From assembly GCF_030263895.1 (NCBI RefSeq), contig NZ_CP127161.1, positions 620,001 to 684,000 on the forward strand: a stretch of 64,000 nucleotides of DNA, written 5' to 3'. Of this stretch, positions 7,242 to 16,594 are shown piece by piece. Each line of letters starts with the position of its first letter. Positions within the stretch are counted from its first letter, which is position 1. The position numbers and the translations under genes were made by a program. Below the pieces are notes generated by a model, which did no database searches, was not told the origin of the DNA, and saw nothing but the letters and a program-made list of their open reading frames with translations. This stretch comes from Proteiniborus sp. MB09-C3 (GTDB lineage: Bacteria > Bacillota > Clostridia > Tissierellales > Proteiniboraceae).

Positions 7242-9428
7242 ATGGCACGTACACTAGTATTAGCTGAAAAGCCAAGTGTGGCTAGAGATATAGCAAGAGT
7301 TTTAAGGTGCAATAAAAAGGGAAATGGATATTTAGAAGGTGATAAATATATTGTTACTTGGGCATTAGGTCATCTAGTTACATTAGCTGACCCAGAGGAA
7401 TACGATAAAAGATATAAGACTTGGAAGCTGGAAGACTTGCCTATGCTACCTTCTCAGCTTAAATTAGTGGTTATAAAACAGACTGGCAAGCAATTTCAAA
7501 CCGTTAAGGAACAAATGTACAGAAAAGATGTAAATGAAATAGTAATAGCCACTGATGCAGGACGTGAAGGCGAGCTTGTTGCAAGGTGGATAATTGAAAA
7601 GGCTAATATTAAGAAGCCCATTAAACGACTTTGGATATCCTCTGTCACAGATAAGGCTATAAAGGAAGGCTTTAATAAATTAAAGGACGGAAAAGAATAC
7701 GAAAATCTATACGCTTCCGCAGTGGCACGTGCTGAGGCTGATTGGATTGTAGGAATAAATGCTACTCGTGCCTTAACATGCAAATATAATGCACAGCTTT
7801 CCTGCGGAAGAGTTCAGACTCCTACTCTTGCTATGATTGCCAAGAGAGAAGAAGAAATCCAGAACTTCAAGCCAAGAGAATTTTATGGAATTCAAGCCTT
7901 ATCAAAGGAGCTAAAGCTGACATGGCAGGACAGTCAGACAAAGGATATAAAAACCTTTGATAAGGAAAAAAGTGATAAAATATTTTTGTCCATAAAGGGA
8001 AAAGATGCTCAAGTCATAGATATTGATAAGTCATATAAGAAGAACTTTTCACCAGGACTCTATGATTTAACTGAATTACAGAGAGATGCAAATAGAATTT
8101 TTGGTTATTCAGCAAAGGAAACTCTTTCTATTATGCAGAAATTATATGAAAGTCATAAGGTACTTACGTATCCAAGAACCGATTCCAGATATATTTCCTC
8201 TGATATAGTAGATACATTGAAGGACAGAATAAAAGCCTGTAGTGTAGGACCATATACAGCTATAGCCAATAAAGTCCTAAGAAGCCCTATAAAAGCAAAC
8301 AAATCCTTTGTTGATGACAGCAAGGTTTCAGACCACCATGCTATTATACCAACAGAGCAGACAGTATTTTTGCAGGAGTTAAATGACAGAGAGCGTAAAA
8401 TATATGATTTAGTTGTAAAGCGTTTTTTAGCAGTGCTATATCCAGCCTTTGAATACGAGCAGACGACCATAAAGGCTAAGATTGGCAATGAGACATTTAT
8501 TGCCAAAGGAAAGATAGTATTATCCCAAGGCTGGAAGGAAGTCTATTCAAACAATTTTGAAGAAGATTATGAGGAAGACGTTGCGGAGCAGACACTACCT
8601 AACATAAATAAGGGAGATACAATAAAAATATCTTCTATTACTCAAACTAAAGGAGCAACTAAACCACCAGCGCTCTTTAACGAAGGAACCTTGCTTTCAG
8701 CCATGGAAAACCCTAAAAAATATATGGAAGGCGAAGACAAGGCTCTAATCAAGATAATAGGGGAAACTGGCGGTATAGGTACAGTTGCAACAAGAGCCGA
8801 TATTATTGAAAAGCTATTTAAAACATTTCTAATAGAAAAGAAGGGTAAGGACATATTTATTACGTCTAAAGGTAAGCAGCTTCTTGAGCTAGTTCCTGAA
8901 GACTTAAAGTCACCAACTCTGACAGCAGAATGGGAGCAAAAGCTAGGAGCTATTTCAAAGGGACAATTAAATAAAAATGCTTTTATAAGTGAAATGAAAG
9001 GCTATTCTAAGACAGTTGTAGGTGAAATAAAGAAAAGCGAAGATACATTTAGACACGATAATCTCACTAAAACTAAATGCCCTGAGTGCGGGAAGTATAT
9101 GCTTGAGGTAAATGGTAAAAAGGGCAAGATGCTCATATGTCAGGATAGAGAATGTGGGTATAGGAAAAGTATCTCCAAAGAAACTAATGCCAGATGTCCA
9201 AATTGCAGAAAAAAACTACAGCTCCATGGAGAGGGAGAAGGACAAATATTTATCTGTAGCTGCGGGTATAGAGAAAAGCTTTCTGCATTTAATGAAAGAA
9301 GAAAGGAATCAAAAAATACAGTTTCTAAAAAAGATGTGTCCAGATATCTTAAGGAGCAAAAGAAAAGCAAGGACGAACCAATAAACTCTGCTCTTGCAGA
9401 TGCATTGTCTAAGCTTAAGCTAAAGTAG
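7242..9428 (+). CDS. topB: DNA topoisomerase III
   Basis: Type IA topoisomerase that cuts one DNA strand through a 5'-phosphotyrosine link and decatenates replication or recombination intermediates. The 728-residue product has the Toprim start (LVLAEKPSVARDIA, residues 5-18), the acidic TDAGREGE cluster (104-111) and the active-site tyrosine Tyr310 in TYPRTDSRYIS. The tail has two cysteine clusters (CPEC...CQDREC and CPNC...CSC) typical of the longer Gram-positive and plasmid-type TopB zinc tails. GGGAG lies 10 bases upstream of the ATG. It is monocistronic. No conjugation genes are nearby, so a chromosomal role is as likely as a mobile-element origin. Confidence 0.95.
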   Translation: MARTLVLAEKPSVARDIARVLRCNKKGNGYLEGDKYIVTWALGHLVTLADPEEYDKRYKTWKLEDLPMLPSQLKLVVIKQTGKQFQTVKEQMYRKDVNEIVIATDAGREGELVARWIIEKANIKKPIKRLWISSVTDKAIKEGFNKLKDGKEYENLYASAVARAEADWIVGINATRALTCKYNAQLSCGRVQTPTLAMIAKREEEIQNFKPREFYGIQALSKELKLTWQDSQTKDIKTFDKEKSDKIFLSIKGKDAQVIDIDKSYKKNFSPGLYDLTELQRDANRIFGYSAKETLSIMQKLYESHKVLTYPRTDSRYISSDIVDTLKDRIKACSVGPYTAIANKVLRSPIKANKSFVDDSKVSDHHAIIPTEQTVFLQELNDRERKIYDLVVKRFLAVLYPAFEYEQTTIKAKIGNETFIAKGKIVLSQGWKEVYSNNFEEDYEEDVAEQTLPNINKGDTIKISSITQTKGATKPPALFNEGTLLSAMENPKKYMEGEDKALIKIIGETGGIGTVATRADIIEKLFKTFLIEKKGKDIFITSKGKQLLELVPEDLKSPTLTAEWEQKLGAISKGQLNKNAFISEMKGYSKTVVGEIKKSEDTFRHDNLTKTKCPECGKYMLEVNGKKGKMLICQDRECGYRKSISKETNARCPNCRKKLQLHGEGEGQIFICSCGYREKLSAFNERRKESKNTVSKKDVSRYLKEQKKSKDEPINSALADALSKLKLK

Positions 9429-9454
9429 GTTTATTTATAGGAGTAAACTATGAC

Positions 9455-9490
9455 ACAGTTAAGAAGGAACTTTTGCTTCATCTTAACTGT
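9455..9490 (+). terminator. Hairpin after topB
   Basis: A perfect 10-bp stem, ACAGTTAAGA (9455-9464) with TCTTAACTGT (9481-9490). There is no T-run after it, so its role as an intrinsic terminator is uncertain. Confidence 0.45.
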
Positions 9491-9519
9491 ATGTTACGAG
9501 ACCACTAAAAGTTTAATAT

Positions 9520-9582
9520 TGTCATCTTGAGCGTTGGCGAAGGATCTCAAAATTGAGATTCTTTACTACGTTCATAATGACA
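9520..9582. repeat. Palindromic TGTCATCTTGAGCG-type dispersed repeat
   Basis: TGTCATCTTGAGCG...AAGGATCTCAA runs into TTGAGATTCTTTAC...ACGTTCATAATGACA, making a 63-base imperfect palindrome. It matches the widespread GTCAT-CTGAGCG-AGCGAAG-ATCTC repeat seen between genes in many unrelated bacteria. No transposase is attached. Confidence 0.7.
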
Positions 9583-9657
9583 TAGTATATAAATTTAACA
9601 AAAGTGACTTTTTCAGTAGACAGCTTATTATGTATACTCTAAGTAGAGGTGTTTTCC

Positions 9658-10353
9658 ATGTATAAAATAATGGTAATTGAAGACGATAAAAAACTTCAAG
9701 AATTGACTAAAAGCCATCTAGAAAAGTATGGTTATGAAACATGCTCAGTTGAGGATTTCTCACAGATAAAAAAAGAATTTATTTACCATAATCCACATTT
9801 AGTTCTAATGGATATCAATCTCCCTTATTATGACGGTTTTTACTGGTGCAGAGATATAAGGACGGTTTCAAAGGTACCTATAATTTTCATCTCTGCCAGA
9901 GGCTCGGATATGGATCAGGTAATGGCCATAGAAAACGGAGGAGACGATTATATCACTAAGCCTTTTTCTTATGATTTACTCATAGTAAAGATAAAAGGAG
10001 CTATTAGAAGAGTATATGGAGAGTATTCGGAAAATAGTCATAGCGAGGTCTATGAAGTAGATGGACTCTATATGTACATCCATCAAAATATAATAGAGTA
10101 CGATAGCAAAAAGACGGAGCTTAGCAGCAAGGAATTTTTACTCTTATATTCTCTACTTAAAAATGTTAACCAAATAGTTTCGAGGGAAGAACTGCTAGAG
10201 ATACTATGGAATGACATAGATTTTGTAGATGATAATACACTATCAGTAAATATTACACGACTTAGAAAAAGACTTGAGGATATAGGAATAGAAGATGCCA
10301 TAGAGACAAAGAGAGGACAAGGCTATAGGCTTGTCAACAATTGGAGCAGATAG
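9658..10353 (+). CDS. bceR: Response regulator, OmpR/PhoB family, BceR-like
   Basis: Cytoplasmic transcription factor of a two-component system. The 231-residue product has a receiver domain (1-115) with the acidic pair at Asp9-Asp10, phosphoacceptor Asp52 in MDINLP and the conserved Lys101, then a winged-helix DNA-binding domain (about 135-228). AGAGGTG lies 6 bases before this ATG; an in-frame GTG at 9649 is less likely because it falls inside that ribosome site. It is followed directly by a BceS-type kinase and then a BceAB-type transporter, so its target is probably the transporter promoter, induced by bacitracin or similar peptides. The specific inducer is an inference. Confidence 0.9.
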   Translation: MYKIMVIEDDKKLQELTKSHLEKYGYETCSVEDFSQIKKEFIYHNPHLVLMDINLPYYDGFYWCRDIRTVSKVPIIFISARGSDMDQVMAIENGGDDYITKPFSYDLLIVKIKGAIRRVYGEYSENSHSEVYEVDGLYMYIHQNIIEYDSKKTELSSKEFLLLYSLLKNVNQIVSREELLEILWNDIDFVDDNTLSVNITRLRKRLEDIGIEDAIETKRGQGYRLVNNWSR

Positions 10354-10369
10354 CGAGGTGTTAAAGTGT

Positions 10370-11431
10370 ATGAATTTCAAAAAATATATTAAGGATAGAA
10401 TCAGCTATATAGTGGCATTCTTTACAAATACACTTTTAATAATTTTAGTAATGTATCTAACTCTAATCATTAATCAAAAAAAATTTCCAAAGGAAAATGT
10501 AATTTATTCTTTCTTGATATCATTTGTATTATTTTTATTTTTCATGGGATACGATTATTTAAAAAATAGGCCTTTTTATAAATATCTTAATAAAGCTGCT
10601 GATTCAACAGATAAATTGGACAGTATCTTAAGCTTGACAGAGGCTAGAACATATGAGCAATTAATGTACAATAAAATATTACATGAGACATATAAATCAT
10701 ATGGTGATAAGCTATCTAAATACGAGGAGAATCAAAGACAATATATATATTTCATTAATCAATGGGTACATCAGATGAAAACCCCTGTATCAGTGATTAA
10801 TCTCTTATTGCAGGATAAAAACAAGGAAAATTACAGAGAAACACTTGACAGTATTTCCGAGGAAAATGAAAAGATAACTCATGGACTAGAGATGATGCTC
10901 TGCAATGCTAGGCTAAGCCAATTTAATCTTGATTTTAAAGTCGAAAAGGTGGATATACTATCAACTATAAGAAAAGTAATAAACGATAATAAAAAATCCC
11001 TAATAAGACATTCCATATATCCTAAAATAGTATGCGAAGAAAATATAACTGTGGAAACAGATAATAAGTGGATATCCTTTGTAATAAATCAAATCCTAGT
11101 AAATGCGATAAAGTATTCAAAAGATGTTTCAGATAAAGATAAACATATTACATTTGAAATAAAGGACGAAGGATCAAGAACTATTTTGTCTATTGAAGAT
11201 CAAGGTATTGGGATACCAAAGGAAGACAGGAGTAGGGTATTCAATGCGTTTTTCACAGGAATCAATGGGAGGAAAACCTCTGAATCTACAGGAATGGGAA
11301 TGTATCTATCTAAGAGAATATGTGATGAGCTAGGTCATGGCCTGACATTAGAATCAGAGGAAGGAAAAGGGACTAAGTTCTTTATCATATTCTATAAAGG
11401 GAAAAACATATTTAATCTTACAATAATGTAA
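10370..11431 (+). CDS. bceS: Intramembrane-sensing histidine kinase, BceS-like
   Basis: Membrane kinase that detects flux through, or the state of, its partner ABC transporter and phosphorylates BceR. The 353-residue product begins with two closely spaced membrane helices (about 11-33 and 44-60) with almost no outer loop, the hallmark of this class. The phosphorylated His134 sits in the characteristic QWVHQMKTPV box. A HATPase domain follows with NQILVNAIKYS, DQGIGIP and TGMGMYLSKRI. The ATG at 10370 has GAGGTG about 10 bases upstream. It lies 16 bp after bceR. A terminator follows, so the transporter has its own promoter. Confidence 0.92.
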   Translation: MNFKKYIKDRISYIVAFFTNTLLIILVMYLTLIINQKKFPKENVIYSFLISFVLFLFFMGYDYLKNRPFYKYLNKAADSTDKLDSILSLTEARTYEQLMYNKILHETYKSYGDKLSKYEENQRQYIYFINQWVHQMKTPVSVINLLLQDKNKENYRETLDSISEENEKITHGLEMMLCNARLSQFNLDFKVEKVDILSTIRKVINDNKKSLIRHSIYPKIVCEENITVETDNKWISFVINQILVNAIKYSKDVSDKDKHITFEIKDEGSRTILSIEDQGIGIPKEDRSRVFNAFFTGINGRKTSESTGMGMYLSKRICDELGHGLTLESEEGKGTKFFIIFYKGKNIFNLTIM

Positions 11432-11451
11432 GCTACTTGTCTATAATGAAA

Positions 11452-11482
11452 GGGAAATCAATACTAAGATTCCCCTTTTTTC
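11452..11482 (+). terminator. Intrinsic terminator after bceRS
   Basis: GGGAAATC pairs with GATTCCCC, followed directly by TTTTTTCTTT. It separates the regulator pair from the transporter pair. Confidence 0.75.
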
Positions 11483-11569
11483 TTTATAATAAGTATAGAC
11501 ACTAACCCATGGGATGGTTTTAGGATAAACTAAGAAATAAAATACAAGTTCAGTGGAGGTATAGGGAAT

Positions 11570-12337
11570 ATGTCAGTATTAAAAGCAGACAATATAACTA
11601 AAATATACGGTAATAAAAAAGGGAGTCTAACAGTAAAGGCTCTGGATAAATTCAGTATCAGTATAGAAAATGGAGAATTTGTAGGAGTAATGGGTCCTTC
11701 AGGTAGTGGAAAAACTACTCTGTTAAATATATTAGCTACTATAGATACGCCTTCTTCGGGAGCGCTTTATATAAATGGAACAAATCCTATGCAACTAGAT
11801 GAAAAGCATACAGCCTTATTCAGAAGAAAAGAACTGGGATTCATTTTTCAAGACTTTAATCTTCTAGACACATTATCTGTAAAGGAAAATATTATACTCC
11901 CCTTAGTATTAGAAAAAGTGAAAGCAAGAGAAATAGAAGAAAGAGTAAATGATATAGCAGGGATATTGAATATAAAAGAGATACTCAACAAAAGACCCTA
12001 TGAGATATCTGGAGGGCAGCAGCAAAGGGCAGCTTGTGCAAGAGCGCTTATACACAATCCATCTATAATACTTGCAGATGAGCCTACTGGAAATCTTGAT
12101 TCTAAATCTTCTCAAGAAGTTATGGAATCCTTAAAAAGCCTAAATGAAGAAAGAAATGCTACTATAATGATGGTAACACATGACCCCTTTGCAGCAAGCT
12201 TCTGCCATAGAATAGTAATGATAAAAGATGGACAATTCTTTTTAGAAATAGTAAAGGGTGGCAATAGACAGGCATTTTTCCAGGAAATATTAGATTCGCT
12301 TTCTCTGTTAGGAGGAAACTACAATGACATTGCGTGA
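11570..12337 (+). CDS. bceA: ABC transporter ATP-binding protein, BceA-like
   Basis: Powers the BceAB-type complex that frees lipid II-cycle intermediates from peptide antibiotics. The 255-residue product has Walker A GPSGSGKTT (42-50), the Q-loop FIFQDFNLL, signature SGGQQQRAACARAL and Walker B ILADEPTGNLDS, followed by the switch histidine in THDP. GTGGAGG precedes the ATG. The next gene starts 14 bp inside this one, which implies coupled translation with the permease. The 139-bp gap from bceS, with a terminator, suggests a separate BceR-controlled promoter, although I could not identify a clear operator. Confidence 0.93.
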   Translation: MSVLKADNITKIYGNKKGSLTVKALDKFSISIENGEFVGVMGPSGSGKTTLLNILATIDTPSSGALYINGTNPMQLDEKHTALFRRKELGFIFQDFNLLDTLSVKENIILPLVLEKVKAREIEERVNDIAGILNIKEILNKRPYEISGGQQQRAACARALIHNPSIILADEPTGNLDSKSSQEVMESLKSLNEERNATIMMVTHDPFAASFCHRIVMIKDGQFFLEIVKGGNRQAFFQEILDSLSLLGGNYNDIA

Positions 12338-14300
12338 TATAGCTTATAAGAACATAAAAGGAAATTTCAATAGATATGTAATGTATTATCTAAGTAATAC
12401 TCTTGTAGTCATGGTATTTTTTATATTCGCTAACTTTATATTTAACCCCACTGTATCTAATGTAAAAACATTAGGAACTAAAGGCGTGTTGGCAGCTAAC
12501 ACCATGATAGTATGTGAGGTTTTAATTTTAGTATTTACTTTCTTATTTACCTTCTACTCAATTTCTAATTTCCTCAAATCTAGGGAAAAGGAATTTGGAC
12601 TTTTATCTATGTTTGGATTGACAAAGGCAGAGATAAGAAGATACGTAGTCTATGAAAATCTATTTGTTTCCTTAATATCTATTATCTCAGGCCTTTTAAT
12701 AGGAATACTTTTTTCAAAGCTATTCTTAATGGGGATAACAGTAATCATGGTACTGGATGTAGAAGTGCCATTTCTAATATCAGTTAAGGCTGTAGTCATT
12801 ACTGCCCTAAGCTTTATTGCACTGTTCCAAGGGATAAGCTTTATAGTCACATTTAGAATTAAAAATAATAACATAGTAGAATTGTTAAAGGGAGCTAGAG
12901 TTGCTCAACCAACACCTAAATTTTCTGTAATCAAAACTGTTCTAGCAATTTTATTTATTGTCATAGGCTATGGCTTAGCAGTGATTTCAGGTGGGATGAT
13001 AATTTTAACAATGTTCCCTGTTTTGTTTTTTACTGTTACAGGAACATACTTTTTATTTTCACAATTCAGTGTATTTGTAACTAGTAAGCTTAAGAAAAAT
13101 AAAAAGGTGTTTTATAATGGCACTAGCATGATTACATTATCTCAGATAATATACAAGCTAAAGGACAATGCAAAGGTATTGTTTATAGTATCCATACTTG
13201 GAGCAATTACACTAACTGCCTCAGCTAGCGTTTACTCTGTTCAGCAAAGCATAAAAGCCAAAGTACAGTTGAGTTATCCACATGATATAAGCTTTATGGA
13301 AATAGGAATAGGGCAAAATGATATGTCTATCTTGCAAAAGGCGGAGTATATACTAGAAAAGAACGGCAATGAATTAAGCAACAAAAATCAAGTTGTATTA
13401 CTAAAAGCTAAAAATCAAGATAAGCCTGTTGATGATGATAAAGATAAAAACCCATATCGAAATCCAAATAGAGAAGATTTTTATGTAATGTCTAACTCCG
13501 ACTATAACCTTCTAGCAGAACAATTTAAAAAAGAAAAAGTCACATTGACTGAAGGGAAGGTTTACGTTAACTCTTATGAATTTGTAATCATGGGAGCTAA
13601 AGATGAGAAGTTATTTACGGGTAATGAATTTTTGACACTAGCAATAAATGGTGAGCCTAATAAGTTTAAGCTAGTAGGTGAGGCAATTGGAGGAGTAATA
13701 GATGTTGACAGAAGTAAAACAAATGTGGCTGTAGTAAGTGATGTGGATTTTGAAAGATTTAAAGCTAATACTCCTAAAGAAAAACAAATTATGTATTATG
13801 GATATAATATAAAGGATTGGAAAAAGTCAGCTAATGCAGTAAGAGAAATGTATTCTATAGTTCCACAAAATGAAAATATTCTTTTCGCTGAAAAAATAAC
13901 AGACTTTGCCGAAATAATGCAGACTACTTCATTATTCCTATTTATTGGAACGTTTATATCTATATTGTTTTTCATAGCCACAGGTAGCATTATATACTTT
14001 AAAATGTTCAATGAAATTCAAAAGGATAGGCAAGAGTTCATATCTCTAAAGAAAATGGGAATGACAGATGGTGAGACAAAGAAAATTGTTTCAACTCAAA
14101 CCTTTATAGTATTTTTCTTACCATTTATAGTCACATTCAGTCATGCAGCCTTTGCTATAATAGCTTTAAGCAATTTGCTTTCAGATAACATTACTATGTA
14201 TTTTTTAACCATAGCAGCAATATACCTAGTATTTCAGGCATTCTATTATGTGTTTGCAAAGACTATGTACACTAAGCAAATAAAAAATCTAGGAGTATAA
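12324..14300 (+). CDS. bceB: ABC transporter permease, BceB-like (FtsX fold)
   Basis: The 658-residue membrane protein has the BceB layout. About four N-terminal membrane helices include the FtsX-domain segment with KEFGLLSMFGLTK. Next come further helices and a large extracellular domain of roughly 200 residues (about 320-525), and then four C-terminal helices with the second FtsX repeat (EFISLKKMGMTDGE). The extracellular domain is the sensor and specificity part of the family. GGAGG lies 9 bases before the ATG inside the end of bceA. A strong terminator follows. A peptide-antibiotic detoxification and sensing role is well supported by the four-gene set; the ligand is unknown. Confidence 0.92.
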   Translation: MTLRDIAYKNIKGNFNRYVMYYLSNTLVVMVFFIFANFIFNPTVSNVKTLGTKGVLAANTMIVCEVLILVFTFLFTFYSISNFLKSREKEFGLLSMFGLTKAEIRRYVVYENLFVSLISIISGLLIGILFSKLFLMGITVIMVLDVEVPFLISVKAVVITALSFIALFQGISFIVTFRIKNNNIVELLKGARVAQPTPKFSVIKTVLAILFIVIGYGLAVISGGMIILTMFPVLFFTVTGTYFLFSQFSVFVTSKLKKNKKVFYNGTSMITLSQIIYKLKDNAKVLFIVSILGAITLTASASVYSVQQSIKAKVQLSYPHDISFMEIGIGQNDMSILQKAEYILEKNGNELSNKNQVVLLKAKNQDKPVDDDKDKNPYRNPNREDFYVMSNSDYNLLAEQFKKEKVTLTEGKVYVNSYEFVIMGAKDEKLFTGNEFLTLAINGEPNKFKLVGEAIGGVIDVDRSKTNVAVVSDVDFERFKANTPKEKQIMYYGYNIKDWKKSANAVREMYSIVPQNENILFAEKITDFAEIMQTTSLFLFIGTFISILFFIATGSIIYFKMFNEIQKDRQEFISLKKMGMTDGETKKIVSTQTFIVFFLPFIVTFSHAAFAIIALSNLLSDNITMYFLTIAAIYLVFQAFYYVFAKTMYTKQIKNLGV

Positions 14301-14306
14301 ATTAGT

Positions 14307-14330
14307 AACCGGGCATATGCTCGGTTTTTT
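14307..14330 (+). terminator. Intrinsic terminator after bceAB
   Basis: AACCGGGCATATGCTCGGTT forms a compact stem with G-T/bulge positions and runs straight into TTTTTTG. Confidence 0.85.
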
Positions 14331-14511
14331 GTTTTGTTAATAATAGTATCTGAATCAACAAGGAATGCTTGAAAAGAATAAATTATGTTAACAAGGAAGA
14401 TAATATAAACTAATTAAAGCTATAAGATTAAGGGTTGAAGAATCTAGAGGAAAGGAAACTTGAGCGGATTGTTAATATAGATCATGATATAAAGCTTAGG
14501 AGGGGTGCTGT

Positions 14512-14964
14512 GTGCTAAGAAGAGCTACACAAGGTATTGATACCAATAAAACTGTCATAGATAAAGAGACTAAAATAATAGGAAATATAGCAGCAAAAGA
14601 TATAGATATACTTGGAACAATAGAAGGAAATGTAGAAGCGACAGGAAAAGCAACCATTATAGGTATAATTAAAGGAAATGTAACCGGTGCAGATATAGCT
14701 GTAAATGGAAAAATAGAAGGCAATGTGATATCATCAGGCTTAGTTTATGCTGACAAGGATGCAGTAGTAACAGGAGACATTGAATTCGGAAGCATATTAG
14801 TTGAAGATGGTGCAGTTCTAAAAGGTACTTTTAAAGCTTCAGAGAAAGGATATTCAGGAGGAACTAATAAAGCCGGTATAAAGATAAAATGGGGTAAAGA
14901 GTCTGAATCTTCAAATGAAGCAAAATTAAGGCTGAAAAATTTAATGGATAGGCTAGGACAGTAA
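14512..14964 (+). CDS. Bactofilin (polymer-forming cytoskeletal protein)
   Basis: Bactofilins polymerise without nucleotide into membrane-associated filaments used in cell shape and wall or appendage localisation. The 150-residue product has the family's central beta-helix: repeating hydrophobic-glycine units such as IIGNIAAKDIDILGTIEGNV and VTGDIEFGSILVEDGAVLKG, flanked by short polar tails. The start is GTG, 10 bases after AGGAGGGG. It is a single gene; the M23 peptidase often paired with bactofilins is absent. A terminator follows. Of the genes before the accessory array, this is the last that looks like ordinary chromosome. Confidence 0.9.
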   Translation: MLRRATQGIDTNKTVIDKETKIIGNIAAKDIDILGTIEGNVEATGKATIIGIIKGNVTGADIAVNGKIEGNVISSGLVYADKDAVVTGDIEFGSILVEDGAVLKGTFKASEKGYSGGTNKAGIKIKWGKESESSNEAKLRLKNLMDRLGQ

Positions 14965-14982
14965 AAAGAAAAAGGGAAAATG

Positions 14983-15007
14983 CCAGGTAGAGATACTTGG
15001 TTTTTTT
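14983..15007 (+). terminator. Intrinsic terminator after bactofilin
   Basis: CCAGGTA-GAGA-TACTTGG, a 7-bp stem with a GAGA loop, followed by TTTTTTTG. Confidence 0.85.
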
Positions 15008-15149
15008 GTTTGAAAAATTAGATATGTGTTTAGCTTTTTATCTTTTATATGTAAAAAGACAAAAAATACAGGAGGAAAAAGTTGGATTGTGTAGAAATAG
15101 TATAGGACTAATATGATTACTAAAGATTTCCTTGGGAGCAAAGGACCAC

Positions 15150-15196
15150 TAGGGGTCTATCTTTAGGGCCAAGCTTAGGGATGCCGCAAATACTGG
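15150..15196 (+). repeat. Array spacer repeat, 3' half (copy 1)
   Basis: AGGGGTCTATCTTTAGGG...AGCTTAGGGATGCCGCAAATACTGG matches the block at 15858-15903 over about 45 bases with few changes. It marks the left edge of the accessory array. The 5' half of the element (TGCAAC...CCCTT) is not recognisable here. Confidence 0.65.
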
Positions 15197-15297
15197 AGTA
15201 CTACTATATACCATAGTAATATCAAAGCAGAGCTTCGTAGCTTATATTATAAAACTACAAAAAGTGAATCAATAATTATTTGTATGAGGTGATTTAT

Positions 15298-15771
15298 GTG
15301 GAGTTAACAGGAGAGAAAATAGCATTGAAATCATATACATTAGAAAGATGTCATGAATTTTACAAAGATTATATTTCAGATCCTGCAATGACATATGATA
15401 ATTATGTTTATAATAAGGAGAGAGTAGATAGATACTATCAAAATAAAGTTTTGGATGCAGAAAGACGATTTTTTGCCATTTGCTATAATAATAAAGTTAT
15501 TGGTGAGATTCAGCTGAAGCGTATTGATTTTGAAAAACTTTATGGAACACTAAGTATTCATTTGGTAAATGATACTGTTAAGGGAAGAGGATTTGGAACA
15601 GAAGCTGAACGATTGTTAATTGAATATGCTATAAATGAGTTAGGACTTCATACGATTTATGCGGATACGATACATAGGAATTACAGAAGCAAACATATTT
15701 TAGAAAAATTAGGATTTGAGCATATTTATGATGATGATGTTTTAGCTTATTATAAATATAGTGCAAAATAA
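15298..15771 (+). CDS. GNAT-family N-acetyltransferase (RimJ/RimL type)
   Basis: Transfers acetyl from acetyl-CoA to an amine; the acceptor (protein N-terminus or small molecule) is unknown. The 157-residue product opens with MELTGEKIALKSYT, the usual first strand of RimJ/RimL proteins. It carries the acetyl-CoA pyrophosphate loop GRGFGTEAE about two-thirds along and ends with the ...NYRSKHILEKLGFEH segment. The start is set at GTG 15298 because GAGGTGA lies 6 bases upstream; a TTG at 15280 is possible but lacks a ribosome site. It is the first gene of the array and stands alone. Confidence 0.88.
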   Translation: MELTGEKIALKSYTLERCHEFYKDYISDPAMTYDNYVYNKERVDRYYQNKVLDAERRFFAICYNNKVIGEIQLKRIDFEKLYGTLSIHLVNDTVKGRGFGTEAERLLIEYAINELGLHTIYADTIHRNYRSKHILEKLGFEHIYDDDVLAYYKYSAK

Positions 15772-15817
15772 TTTATTCCTTTAATAAGTAGGTTAAGTTA
15801 GTCAGAGAGTACTTATT

Positions 15818-15903
15818 TCAACAGCATCTACCTTAACTGGAAGCGAAGCGCCGCTATGGGGTCTATCTTTAAGGGTCGGTCCAGGGATGTTGCAAATACG
15901 GGG
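15818..15903 (+). repeat. Array spacer repeat (copy 2) with inverted ends
   Basis: Begins TCAACAGCATCTACCTT and ends TCCAGGGATGTTGCAAATACGG, so AAC...GTT ends pair imperfectly. The 3' half, GGGGTCTATCTTTAAGGG..., is shared with the copy at 15150. Confidence 0.65.
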
Positions 15904-15964
15904 TTGCTAGGTGGCATTTTTGATTAACTATTCACAATAGTAAATAAAGAAGGAGTCTAATTTA

Positions 15965-16594
15965 ATGATTTTATTGAAAGAAGAAGAAATGCTAATAGAG
16001 ATAATTGAAAATAGTTTACACCTGCAAAAAATAGTTTTAGCTTTGTATGGATTTAAAGCAGAACATTGTTATATTGGCGCAGGTGCTATTTCTCAGACTG
16101 TATGGAATATATTAACTAATAGACCAGTGGATTATGGCATAGATGATATTGATATAGTTTATTATAATTCTCAGAATATTGAGGAAAAATATGAGAAAAA
16201 AATTGCAGAATATTTAAATCAGACGCTAGAAGAATATCCACTTTGGCTTGACGTGAAGAATGAAGCGAGAGTTCATTTGTGGTATAAAGAAAAGTTTGGG
16301 TATGATATTGAGCCATATAAATCGATCGAAGAAGCAATAGACACCTGGCCCACGACGGCAACTTCATTAGGAGTAAGGAAGATATCTGAAAATTGTTGGG
16401 AGATTTATGCTCCTTTTGGACTTAAGGACATTTTTGAAATGAAAGTCGTCGCTAATAACAGACAAATAACGAAAGAGATATATAATACAAAAGTTAAAAA
16501 ATGGGTTCAAAAGTGGCCTGAGTTAAATATAGTCAAATGGGATAACAAGTCAATTCCATTTGTTGATGATAAAAAGATATATGTAAGAAGATAG
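15965..16594 (+). CDS. Nucleotidyltransferase-family protein (NTP_transf_6 / DUF925)
   Basis: A 209-residue protein with the short polymerase-beta-like nucleotidyltransferase signature: GAGAISQTVWN (38-48), then DDIDIVYY with acidic residues at 60, 61 and 63. Later WPTTATSLGVR and PFGLKDIFEMKV are characteristic of this DUF925-type group. The family is presumed to move a nucleotidyl group to an unknown substrate. AAGGAG lies about 10 bases before the ATG; a second ATG 8 codons in could also serve. It is single, with spacer repeats upstream and a transposase relic downstream. Confidence 0.85.
   Translation: MILLKEEEMLIEIIENSLHLQKIVLALYGFKAEHCYIGAGAISQTVWNILTNRPVDYGIDDIDIVYYNSQNIEEKYEKKIAEYLNQTLEEYPLWLDVKNEARVHLWYKEKFGYDIEPYKSIEEAIDTWPTTATSLGVRKISENCWEIYAPFGLKDIFEMKVVANNRQITKEIYNTKVKKWVQKWPELNIVKWDNKSIPFVDDKKIYVRR

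Noticed and set aside
9112-9384. Forward 90-codon frame inside topB
   Set aside because: It lies wholly within the zinc-tail coding region of topB in another frame; the topB reading has clear cysteine motifs.
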